Source of the DNA: CAIOGI01 sp964561875
Lineage (GTDB): Bacteria > Patescibacteriota > Minisyncoccia > Phycocordibacterales > PALSA-1337
DNA length: 12,697 nucleotides
NCBI GenBank assembly: GCA_964561875.1
Contig: CAZLQL010000015.1
Span: 1-12,697, forward strand
Direction: 5' to 3'
The translations under genes were made by a program, and so were the position numbers. The first letter of the stretch is position 1. Every line of letters starts with the position of its first letter. Below the pieces are notes generated by a model, which worked only from the letters and a program-made list of their open reading frames with translations, searched no databases and was not told the DNA's origin. Of this stretch, positions 6,483 to 12,644 are shown piece after piece.

Positions 6483-7780
6483 AAACAAGCAAATTCCAAA
6501 TAATTTTTATAGCAATATTTGTAATATTTATAATACTAGGAGTTGTTTTATTTGCTACGTATAGGGGAAGTGATAATGAGGTACAACTACCACCTATAGT
6601 AGTTTGGGGAACATTTTCAGAAGAAAATTTTACAAAATATATAAATGAAATTAATTACAATAGGAATACTCCACTAGTCGTAAATTATTTTAAAAAGACT
6701 GAAGCAAATTTCGATAAAGATTTTATTGAAACTCTAGCAAAAGGCCAAGGTCCAGATGTAATACTAATACCTCAAGATATGATCCTTCGACATTCTGATA
6801 AGGTTGTACCTATACCTTACGATGTATTTACAGAGAGGGATTTTAAAAATACATACATAGAACAAGGAGAGTTATATCTAACTCTAAAAGGTATTTCAGG
6901 TATACCTTTTGTTGTCGATCCTATAGTAATGTATTGGAATAGAGATTTATTTACAAATGCTGGTATTGCAAGTTATCCAAAATACTGGAGCGATTTTGGA
7001 AATGCTATAGATAAAATTACAGTAAAAGATGTAAATTCTAATGTAAGAAAAAGCGCATTAGCTTTAGGTGATTTTACAAATGTTACAAATGCCAGAGAGA
7101 TTTTTAGCTCACTATTGTTGCAAGTTGGAAATCCTATTACAAAATATACAGAAAATGGAGTAATAAGTATGCTAGGTGATGGTCAATCTTCAGGTACAAA
7201 GAAGACAAGCGATGCAATTTCATTTTTTATAAGATTTACAAATCCACAAGATAAACAATACACTTGGAATAGATCTTTACCTAGTTCCAAGAATTTATTT
7301 TTGAGTGGAAATTTAGCAACATATTTTGGTTTTGCTTCAGAATTGTTTGATATAAGAAATAAAAATCCAAATCTTGATTTTGATGTTGCTCCTCTACCTC
7401 AGATAAAGGATACAAATAATAGAGTTACATACGGAAGAATGTACGGATTTTCAATAGTAAGAAGTACAAAAAATGAGCTAGGTTCATACAATACAATATC
7501 AGAATTGATACAGCCTCAAAATTTATCATTATTACAAAAGATTACATATTTACCTCCTGTAAGAAGAGATCTATTGTCTGCAGGTAGTCAAGATCCATAT
7601 CTTTCAATCTTTTTTGATTCCGCGCTTATATCAAAGGGCTGGCTTGATCCGAATAGGGAAGAATCAAATAAAATACTTTCAAATATGGTTGAAAATATCA
7701 CAAGTGGTAGATCTGGAAGTTATGAAGCAATACAAGAAGCTCACAATTCACTGGACCTGATAATGAATAGAAATCAATAA
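6479..7780 (+). CDS. Membrane-anchored extracellular solute-binding-type protein (family 1-like)
   Basis: The 433-residue protein begins with a basic N-terminus and one hydrophobic helix (about 8-28) with no lipobox cysteine, so it is probably held by an uncleaved anchor. The rest resembles ABC-type periplasmic binding proteins of the SBP_bac_1 group: VVWGTFSEENFTKYINEIN near residue 41, GPDVILIP near 91, GIPFVVDPIVMYWNRDLF near 139-156, then alternating alpha/beta segments and PLPQIKDTNNRVTYGRMYGFSIV. Such proteins bind sugars or other small solutes for an ABC importer, but no permease or ATPase gene is nearby. Instead it is coupled to a methyltransferase upstream (4-base overlap) and followed after one base by pilin-like genes. 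It may deliver a ligand to another transporter, or have been adapted to a structural or sensing role. Ligand unknown. Confidence 0.8.
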   Translation: MKTSKFQIIFIAIFVIFIILGVVLFATYRGSDNEVQLPPIVVWGTFSEENFTKYINEINYNRNTPLVVNYFKKTEANFDKDFIETLAKGQGPDVILIPQDMILRHSDKVVPIPYDVFTERDFKNTYIEQGELYLTLKGISGIPFVVDPIVMYWNRDLFTNAGIASYPKYWSDFGNAIDKITVKDVNSNVRKSALALGDFTNVTNAREIFSSLLLQVGNPITKYTENGVISMLGDGQSSGTKKTSDAISFFIRFTNPQDKQYTWNRSLPSSKNLFLSGNLATYFGFASELFDIRNKNPNLDFDVAPLPQIKDTNNRVTYGRMYGFSIVRSTKNELGSYNTISELIQPQNLSLLQKITYLPPVRRDLLSAGSQDPYLSIFFDSALISKGWLDPNREESNKILSNMVENITSGRSGSYEAIQEAHNSLDLIMNRNQ

Positions 7781-7781
7781 T

Positions 7782-8228
7782 ATGAATAGTATTAAATATA
7801 AAACAATATTCTTCACAGCAACACTAACTTTTACAGCAATACTGATATTATTTTTTCCTTTAAAATCAGTTTTTTCTGCAACAAATACAGACAAGACTTT
7901 TGGTTACGGTTTGGTGCAATGTGATGGTGTTGTTAATCCAAATGAACCTAATAGAAATGTAAAATGCAGTTTTGCTTCACTTATAAATAGTATAAATTAC
8001 ATCATATATAGAATGATTGCTATATCTATACCACTAGCAACAGCACTTTTTGCTTATGCTGGATTTTTATATATGTCAGGTGAGCAAGACAAGATAAAGC
8101 AAGCAAAAAATATTTTCTTAAATGTAGTAATAGGGTTTATAATAATGATAACAGCATGGTTTGTTGTAGTTACGGTAGTAAATTGGGTTGTGGACGATAA
8201 AACTGGTGCAACTAGTTTAATTAAATAA
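7782..8228 (+). CDS. Type IV secretion pilin-like protein with two external cysteines
   Basis: The 148-residue protein has a long hydrophobic signal peptide (about 1-32, ending SVFS-A). A polar segment with two cysteines (residues 47 and 62) follows, then two membrane helices at about 75-95 and 108-135 separated by the charged loop SGEQDKIKQAKN. The two-helix hairpin with a polar cytoplasmic loop is the layout of VirB2/TrbC-type pilins, and the Cys pair before the first helix could form a disulfide outside the membrane. It starts one base after the stop of the solute-binding-type gene, so it is certainly cotranscribed. Family assignment rests on architecture and context. Confidence 0.75.
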   Translation: MNSIKYKTIFFTATLTFTAILILFFPLKSVFSATNTDKTFGYGLVQCDGVVNPNEPNRNVKCSFASLINSINYIIYRMIAISIPLATALFAYAGFLYMSGEQDKIKQAKNIFLNVVIGFIIMITAWFVVVTVVNWVVDDKTGATSLIK

Positions 8229-8234
8229 ATAAAA

Positions 8235-8684
8235 ATGACAAAGATAAAAATAGCGATTGTGTTTGTATCACTAACATCAGTATTTTTAGCAAACTTAATT
8301 TTTGCAAATTCCGTTTTTGCTGAGACTGCAACAGTAAATACTGGCGGTGTATCTGTAAATGAAAAACCAGTCAATCAGCCGATCCCAAAGTTAATAAATC
8401 CATTGAAATCAGATTTTGGTGGAAGTATAGAGAATCTTATTTTTAGTTTGGTAGATATAGCTATATTTGCAGGAACTATACTAGTGGTATTTGTTTTTAT
8501 TTGGATTGGGTTTAAGTTTGTAATGGCACAAGGGGATAGTAGTGCAATAAATGAAGCAAAAAGCTGGTTCATGTATGCGGTTATAGGAACAGCTATACTT
8601 ATAAGTTCAAAGGTAATAGTCGAAATAATGAAAAATACTTTGGTATCTGCTGGTGTGGTTGATGAAAGGCTATTTAAAAGATAA
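8235..8684 (+). CDS. Type IV secretion pilin-like protein
   Basis: The 149-residue protein has a signal peptide (about 1-29, ending SVFA-E) and a polar stretch containing LINPLKSDFGGSIENLIFS, a motif I associate with CPR pilin-family members just before the first helix. Membrane helices lie at about 69-95 and 111-131, with loop AQGDSSAINEAKSW. There are no cysteines in the mature part. It begins six bases after the previous stop, with only ATAAAA between, and ends nine bases before the next gene. Probably a membrane-stored subunit assembled into a pilus or channel; this is inferred from family and neighbours. Confidence 0.75.
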   Translation: MTKIKIAIVFVSLTSVFLANLIFANSVFAETATVNTGGVSVNEKPVNQPIPKLINPLKSDFGGSIENLIFSLVDIAIFAGTILVVFVFIWIGFKFVMAQGDSSAINEAKSWFMYAVIGTAILISSKVIVEIMKNTLVSAGVVDERLFKR

Positions 8685-8693
8685 AATAATAAT

Positions 8694-9119
8694 ATGAAAA
8701 AAAGTTTATATACAAAATTTGCGACACTAGTTTTTCTTCAAGTACTTTTTCCATTTGTAACTTTTGCACAGGCTACAATAGGGGGAAATGTAAATGTAAA
8801 TTCAGCTGTACAACAAACTAGAAATCTAAAGGGTCTAGTTGCATTATTTGTAGAATATTTAAATATCGCAATAGGATTGATAATAGCTCTTGCAGTAATA
8901 ACTTTTATTTGGAATGTATATCTTTATTTCTTTACTGAAAAAGAAAAAACTGAAGCAGGAAAGTATGTTATGTATAGTGTTATAGGATTCTTTTTAATAC
9001 TGTCATTTTGGGGTTTGGTAGCTATACTGACAAATACACTAAATCTACCTACTCAAAGACCAAATTTCCCATTTGGTGGTGGTTCTACAGGTACAGAAAC
9101 AACATTTCCTAGAATGTAA
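8694..9119 (+). CDS. Type IV secretion pilin-like protein
   Basis: The 141-residue protein has a signal peptide (about 1-25, ending TFA-Q) and helices at about 57-80 and 91-113, with loop FTEKEKTEAGKY. The second helix, VIGFFLILSFWGLVAIL, is plainly related to those of the genes at 5377-5925 and 9260-9619, so the three form a subgroup within the array. The C-terminal tail is short and Gly/Thr-rich (FGGGSTGTET). It is the third pilin-like gene of the operon; a gap of about 140 bases with a fresh promoter follows it. Confidence 0.75.
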   Translation: MKKSLYTKFATLVFLQVLFPFVTFAQATIGGNVNVNSAVQQTRNLKGLVALFVEYLNIAIGLIIALAVITFIWNVYLYFFTEKEKTEAGKYVMYSVIGFFLILSFWGLVAILTNTLNLPTQRPNFPFGGGSTGTETTFPRM

Positions 9120-9216
9120 CTATGTGTAATAGGTGTTTTGTAATAATATAAATAAGACGCTTAAATATAGTGTATGGTTTTTCCACAACTACTTACACTT
9201 CACAATAATAAAGTGG

Positions 9217-9222
9217 TATAAT
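9217..9222 (+). promoter_or_regulatory. -10 element for the second pilin pair
   Basis: A perfect TATAAT lies 37 bases before ATG 9260, which would give a leader of about 30 A/T-rich bases. No convincing -35 is seen at 16-18 bases. The gap 9120-9259 shows no clear terminator, so read-through from the upstream operon is also likely. Confidence 0.5.
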
Positions 9223-9259
9223 TTATGTATAGGTATTAAATTATTATTAAATTAAAAAT

Positions 9260-9619
9260 ATGAAGAAAATATTTGCTTTTGTTTTAGCATTTCTACCTCT
9301 TGGAGCTTTTGCTCAGATAAGAAATATAAATGATGTTGCAGGAAAAGCAACAAATATAGGTAACCTTATTATAGAATTAGCGATAGCTCTAGCAGTTATC
9401 TGGATAATTATAAATGTTGTTAGATATCTAATAGCAGGTGGTCCAGATCAAAAGAAGGAAGGAGGTATGGCTATACTATGGGGAGTAGTTGGATTGTTTG
9501 TTATATTATCAATCTGGGGTCTAGTAGCAATACTAAGAAATTCATTTGCAACTCAAGATGCTATCCCAAGAGAACAAATAAATAATATAAAGGTTCCTCC
9601 TACAACTCTAGTACCATAA
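9260..9619 (+). CDS. Type IV secretion pilin-like protein (minimal form)
   Basis: The 119-residue protein is the most compact member of the array. It has a signal peptide of about 18 residues (ending AFA-Q), a short polar segment RNINDVAGKATNIGN, helices at about 36-58 and 69-91, and a tail of about 25 residues. The loop between helices, AGGPDQKKEGG, is typical of the family. It is the closest relative in the window of the inverted copy at 5377-5925 (about 44 of 72 core residues identical by eye). Being short, with a canonical signal peptide, it is a good candidate for a major subunit, though nothing in the sequence proves it. Confidence 0.78.
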   Translation: MKKIFAFVLAFLPLGAFAQIRNINDVAGKATNIGNLIIELAIALAVIWIIINVVRYLIAGGPDQKKEGGMAILWGVVGLFVILSIWGLVAILRNSFATQDAIPREQINNIKVPPTTLVP

Positions 9620-9632
9620 TACTATTCAATAA

Positions 9633-9935
9633 GTGAAAACTGTATTTGCTCAGACATTTAGTAAGGTTGCATCAAATCCTATTGCTGGTCCATTACTAAT
9701 AAGAATCGTAGATGTTATAGTAACACCAATAATAGAAGCTTTGTTCCTGGTGGCTGTATTTATGTTCATATTAGGTGTTTCAAAAATAATAATGAATGGT
9801 ACAGACGCAAGTGTCAGGGAAGAGGGTCAAAAGACAATAATGTGGAGTGTTGTAGGTATGTTTATTATGGTATCAGTTTATGGAATAATCAGACTTATAG
9901 CTAATACATTAGGTTTAAGTGATCCATTCTTATAG
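9633..9935 (+). CDS. Small two-helix membrane protein, pilin-like
   Basis: The start is GTG 9633: an in-frame TAA lies immediately before it (9630-9632), and the next Met codons are inside the helices. The 100-residue product has no clear cleavable signal peptide (KTVFAQTFSKVASNP). It has two hydrophobic segments, at about 27-52 and 68-92, joined by the polar loop MNGTDASVREEGQKT. The layout matches the pilin-like neighbours, but sequence similarity is weaker and the signal peptide is missing, so it may be an accessory membrane component. It lies 13 bases after the preceding gene and is the last gene of the operon. Confidence 0.68.
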   Translation: MKTVFAQTFSKVASNPIAGPLLIRIVDVIVTPIIEALFLVAVFMFILGVSKIIMNGTDASVREEGQKTIMWSVVGMFIMVSVYGIIRLIANTLGLSDPFL

Positions 9936-9989
9936 TAGATACAAGATAGAATAGGTAAATATAGAAATATAAAATAGTATTAAAGGATT

Positions 9990-10019
9990 AAAGGGCGACA
10001 TGCAAGCATGTCGCCCTTT
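9990..10019. terminator. Strong hairpin between convergent operons, probably a bidirectional terminator
   Basis: AAAGGGCGACATG (9990-10002) and CATGTCGCCCTTT (10007-10019) form a perfect 13-bp stem with loop CAAG. It is the most GC-rich hairpin in the AT-rich part and lies 54 bases after the last pilin-like gene and 20 bases past the end of the minus-strand gene. Each arm starts with AAA and ends with TTT, but no longer T-run follows, so it might also act as an RNA-stabilising 3' structure. Confidence 0.7.
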
Positions 10020-10024
10020 CCGTT

Positions 10025-10040
10025 GAACCCTTAAGGGTTC
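10025..10040. repeat. 16-bp perfect palindrome overlapping a stop codon
   Basis: GAACCCTTAAGGGTTC reads the same on both strands. It overlaps the TGA of the minus-strand gene (10039-10041) and lies only 5 bases from the 13-bp hairpin, so the minus-strand message would end in two consecutive hairpins. As DNA it could also be a dyad binding site. Confidence 0.6.
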
Positions 10041-10434
10041 ATCTTCTTGTGCTCAACCAGAATTCAGCTTTCGGGGCTCCTTCTGGTATTGCTACATGTA
10101 CGGTCTTTATGCCAACCCCGAGGTTATTTACCCCAGGGACACCAGTCACAAGATGTGACATAGGTCTGGCATTGGCGAAGTCTCCATTTATGACGACCAG
10201 CCAGTCGACTTGAGCTTCCTTTACGGGCCCAAATTGCGCTTTACCAGGATCTTCTATCTTATACCATTTTCCAGGTTCTACCCAGAAATTGGTACGATGG
10301 AACTCTTCAGGCTTTGTCTCGATTTGACTGTTGTCGTCACCACCGAAACCACCGAAGGCTGTTGAATGGTTCGATACGAAGTATACAACGATACTCAGTA
10401 CCAAACCGATGATAGCGAGGATTTTGACTTTCAT
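10039..10434 (-). CDS. Small anchored extracytoplasmic protein, unknown
   Basis: No family recognised. The 131-residue product has an N-terminal hydrophobic segment (about 4-20) that could be an anchor or an uncleaved signal, a Gly-rich patch GGFGGDD, then a soluble domain of about 90 residues with several Trp and alternating hydrophobic residues (FWVEPGKWYKIEDPG, DWLVVINGDF, KTVHVAIPEGAPKAEFWL). It looks like a small beta-rich extracytoplasmic domain. Its ATG overlaps the stop of the SPFH gene by four bases (10431-10434), and it has a perfect Shine-Dalgarno GGAGG six bases upstream, so the two proteins are probably made together. GC content is well above that of the plus-strand genes. Confidence 0.72.
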   Translation of the reverse strand: MKVKILAIIGLVLSIVVYFVSNHSTAFGGFGGDDNSQIETKPEEFHRTNFWVEPGKWYKIEDPGKAQFGPVKEAQVDWLVVINGDFANARPMSHLVTGVPGVNNLGVGIKTVHVAIPEGAPKAEFWLSTRR

Positions 10435-11540
10435 GGTGTTCCTCCCCCTCTTCCTCCTTGTTGTTGACCTTGAGCGTTAGCGTTCAGGATGTTGACACCA
10501 CCTTGGTTTTTGACAACTTGGTATCTACCATCATTTAACGCTTGCTCTTCAATTAATTCTGTTCTTATTTTTGCGAAGACAACATGGAAATCTTGCCCAC
10601 CAAGCTTGGTGGGCTTATCACCGATGAGATTTCCTTCTGTATCCAATTTGATTTCATTGTAAGTTTCTGACATCCGCAATAGAACTCTTCTACTCATTGT
10701 TTTGGTGTCAGCCAACTGTGATTCTCTTTGAGCATGTTCAACCGCGATGTCTGCTCTAGCATCCCTTACGTTTTTGGGTGCTGTGAATGAAACTCCAATC
10801 TTGTTAACGTCTACACCGAAGTCTAGTAGTGAAATCAGATCTTCCGGAGTAGGTGATGTTGCGCTTCTCTTTGGAATACCATTCTCGAGACTTGTCCGTA
10901 TTTCTTCGCCAATCTTCTTGGATTGGGTTTCCATGTACTCAGGGTCCTTGTCTCTCGCGATCTCTTTGACCGCTTGAATTACCGAACCCCTTATCGTCTC
11001 CATTATGCCCTTAACCTGTCCATTTCTGACAAAAGCATTTACCTTCTGGCCTTTCGTCTTAGGGTTAGTTTTGTCATTGCCATCGTCTTTTATGTCGACG
11101 ATGAATCCGATTGATACAGTTCCTCCGATAGGTACGCTGTTATTGCAACGGATTTCTTCAGGTATGGTTACTGTCTCTTCCCTTAGTTCGACAGGAACTT
11201 CTATTGTCCCAACAACTTCGAGCCACTCATTCGAGAGGGTCATCGTGAGACCCTCACTGATGCTTTCTGTCGGCTTACCGAAGAAAGTCATCAGGAAGAT
11301 CGTCTTTGGCGGTGACTTCGGGGTTTTTATCCCCGAAGCCATCATCATCCCTAGCACCAAAAGTACGGTGCCAAAGATGAAGTATCCCCCAATGAGGATA
11401 AGTAATCCAAAGAAAATCAAGGAAGACATAATAGCCAGCAAACCTCTGCTGTATCTATCCTCCATTTTGAATGCCATTACAACCGCGATGACAGCTACTA
11501 CCCAAGGTAGTAGCTGAACCAATAATCTCAATTGTTCCAT
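10431..11540 (-). CDS. SPFH/band-7 (stomatin-prohibitin-flotillin-like) membrane protein
   Basis: The 369-residue protein has an N-terminal membrane region with a helix at about 10-25 and a long hydrophobic stretch at 33-70 that could hold two more. A band-7-like domain follows at about 80-290: IFLMTFFGKPTESISEGL and a strand-rich section with EVPVELREETVTIPEE, then GVDVNKIGVSFTAPKNVRDARADIAVEHAQRES, the usual SPFH end leading into a charged helix. The last 20 residues are Gln/Gly-rich (AQGQQQGGRGGGTP). SPFH proteins oligomerise into rings on membranes and act as scaffolds, often with proteases or NfeD partners; no such partner is encoded here. It has its own promoter, a Shine-Dalgarno motif, and a coupled downstream gene. 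Base composition is distinctly richer in GC than the plus-strand genes. Confidence 0.75.
   Translation of the reverse strand: MEQLRLLVQLLPWVVAVIAVVMAFKMEDRYSRGLLAIMSSLIFFGLLILIGGYFIFGTVLLVLGMMMASGIKTPKSPPKTIFLMTFFGKPTESISEGLTMTLSNEWLEVVGTIEVPVELREETVTIPEEIRCNNSVPIGGTVSIGFIVDIKDDGNDKTNPKTKGQKVNAFVRNGQVKGIMETIRGSVIQAVKEIARDKDPEYMETQSKKIGEEIRTSLENGIPKRSATSPTPEDLISLLDFGVDVNKIGVSFTAPKNVRDARADIAVEHAQRESQLADTKTMSRRVLLRMSETYNEIKLDTEGNLIGDKPTKLGGQDFHVVFAKIRTELIEEQALNDGRYQVVKNQGGVNILNANAQGQQQGGRGGGTP
10441..10445 (-). promoter_or_regulatory. Shine-Dalgarno site of the small anchored protein
   Basis: GGAGG on the minus strand, six bases before ATG 10434, inside the Gly-rich 3' end of the SPFH gene. It is notable because the AT-rich genes of this window have no such motif. 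Confidence 0.75.
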
Positions 11541-11548
11541 TTTTTATT

Positions 11549-11553
11549 CCTCC
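11549..11553 (-). promoter_or_regulatory. Shine-Dalgarno site of the SPFH gene
   Basis: GGAGG on the minus strand, eight bases before ATG 11540 with an A-rich spacer (AATAAAAA). It confirms this start. Confidence 0.75.
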
Positions 11554-11619
11554 ATGTAGCAAATTTTCAATTGCCGTATACGTACCACATAGTACAAATA
11601 CAGTAACTAATCTTTATAT

Positions 11620-11647
11620 ATTATACATCTTTTTATCGAAAAGTCAA
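11620..11647 (-). promoter_or_regulatory. Sigma-70-type promoter of the SPFH gene
   Basis: On the minus strand TTGACT (11647-11642) and TATAAT (11625-11620) are separated by 16 bases, one of the best promoter matches in the window. The predicted leader is about 70 bases and contains the palindrome CGTATACG (11575-11582). Confidence 0.75.
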
Positions 11648-11706
11648 GGATAAAATGGCTATAATAATTAATATAATTAAAGGGAAATAAGTGTATATAT
11701 AAAAAG

Positions 11707-11731
11707 AAAGAGGGTGAAATTCACCCTCTTT
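11707..11731. terminator. Terminator after the larger anchored protein, T-runs on both strands
   Basis: AAAGAGGGTG (11707-11716) and CACCCTCTTT (11722-11731) form a 10-bp stem with loop AAATT. On the minus strand, where it follows the stop at 11746 by about 15 bases, the stem runs into TTTCTTTTTATA. The plus strand also has six T residues, so it can work both ways. It insulates the SPFH promoter from the upstream gene. Confidence 0.85.
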
Positions 11732-11745
11732 TTTGTGTGCTTTTA

Positions 11746-12426
11746 TCATTCCTTCGGCAAAAGTGCGAAGCGCACTTTGATAGGAAGTCTCAACGACCTA
11801 ATTCTGAGTTCACATGCATTTCCTCTGTAGTTCATTGCATTAACCCAGTCGGGACTTTCATGTGTCCCTTTGTTTTTTACTGCCACAAAATCGGTGCCTT
11901 CACGAGCATCTTCGATGACCGGATCGGCGTACCAACCGTTGGGTTTTGTAAAGACAACGTCTTCGTGTGCTCCAACGACCTTCCTCCCACCATCATCATC
12001 CAACATTTTGTCGTACCTTGTTGGAGGCATGTCGTACCACTTCTTCTCAATGGTCGAGGTTGCGGCTGTTCCACCACCAACCGCGATGGCAAGGTTTTCG
12101 ATCCTAACCCTAACGTCGCCATTGATCGTGACGGCAGTAGCGGTAGGTGTGCCGGTAGGTGAGGGTTGTTGCCCTGGAACCGACTGTGGTTGACTGTTAG
12201 TCGCCACCCCAGTGCCTGTTCCTGGGACGGGAGGCGCACCCGGGTCGAACGTTACAATGGTCGGGTGGTTGTTTGTTATTCCCACACCTCCATTCGCTGC
12301 CGACTTTCTGGTCAAGAACCAGCTTGTAGTAATTGCAATACCGATTACTGCAATTGTGAGGATGGTGACCATCATCTTGATCCAGTGATCCTTGATGAAA
12401 TTGAAGATTCTTACAAGTCTATCCAT
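11746..12426 (-). CDS. Single-pass membrane protein with Pro/Thr/Gly linker and unknown C-terminal domain
   Basis: No family recognised. The 226-residue product has a short cytoplasmic N-terminus (MDRLVRIFNFIKDHW), one membrane helix at about 18-38, and a low-complexity linker rich in Pro, Gly, Thr and Ser (about 50-95, with PPVPGTGTG and PSPTGTPTA). An extracytoplasmic domain of about 125 residues follows, with KKWYDMPPTRYDKMLDDDGG and NGWYADPVIEDAREGTD. Its last strands (LRSLRLPIKVRFALL) faintly resemble the end of the 131-residue protein at 10039-10434, which might mean related beta domains; this is weak. ATG 12426 lacks a clear Shine-Dalgarno motif, unlike the other two genes of the block, but gives a sensible membrane-protein start. 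It has its own promoter and terminator. GC is about 50% in the line counted. Confidence 0.7.
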   Translation of the reverse strand: MDRLVRIFNFIKDHWIKMMVTILTIAVIGIAITTSWFLTRKSAANGGVGITNNHPTIVTFDPGAPPVPGTGTGVATNSQPQSVPGQQPSPTGTPTATAVTINGDVRVRIENLAIAVGGGTAATSTIEKKWYDMPPTRYDKMLDDDGGRKVVGAHEDVVFTKPNGWYADPVIEDAREGTDFVAVKNKGTHESPDWVNAMNYRGNACELRIRSLRLPIKVRFALLPKE

Positions 12427-12472
12427 ATTCTACGTGCCACATCGTGGCTTTGAATTTCATTCCCTAGTTTTG

Positions 12473-12490
12473 CAAGCACACATATGCTTG
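12473..12490 (-). promoter_or_regulatory. Small hairpin in the leader of the anchored-protein gene
   Basis: CAAGCA (12473-12478) and TGCTTG (12485-12490) are a 6-bp inverted repeat around a 6-base loop, about 50 bases before ATG 12426 within the predicted leader. No known riboswitch is recognised; it could be an RNA structure or a repressor dyad. Confidence 0.35.
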
Positions 12491-12515
12491 TAATAGGGTA
12501 CTGTTTTCTTATAAG

Positions 12516-12544
12516 ATAATAACATAATTATACTACAAAGTCAA
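12516..12544 (-). promoter_or_regulatory. Sigma-70-type promoter of the larger anchored-protein gene
   Basis: On the minus strand TTGACT (12544-12539) and TATTAT (12521-12516) are spaced by 17 bases. The -35 and its next two bases (TTGACTTT) are the same as in the SPFH promoter. A TATAAT also lies within the spacer, but its distance to this -35 is too short. The predicted leader is about 80 bases. Confidence 0.6.
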
Positions 12545-12567
12545 TATCAATAATTATACAAAATAAA

Positions 12568-12585
12568 ACACGGTTTATGCCGTGT
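12568..12585 (-). terminator. Terminator downstream of tRNA-Leu
   Basis: ACACGG (12568-12573) and CCGTGT (12580-12585) form a 6-bp stem with a 6-base loop. On the minus strand the second arm is followed by TTTATTTT, as in an intrinsic terminator, about 60 bases after the tRNA 3' end. Confidence 0.65.
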
Positions 12586-12644
12586 AATATTAAAATAAAT
12601 CTATTTGTATTATCTAGGTCTAATTATTCCACTTAATCTATTTG

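Noticed and set aside
9179..9187. TTTTCCACA, one mismatch from a DnaA box, in a window that also has gyrA
   Set aside because: It is a single copy, with no cluster of boxes, no AT-unwinding repeats and no dnaA or dnaN nearby; chance occurrence in AT-rich DNA is likely.
11005..11517. 170-codon open frame on the plus strand inside the SPFH gene
   Set aside because: It is antisense to a gene with a promoter, Shine-Dalgarno site and recognisable domain, and its translation looks like a shadow of that frame.
11737..12453. Overlapping open frames on both strands within the larger anchored-protein gene
   Set aside because: The minus-strand 226-residue frame alone gives a coherent membrane protein with promoter and terminator; the others have Cys-rich or Pro/Arg-rich shadow compositions.
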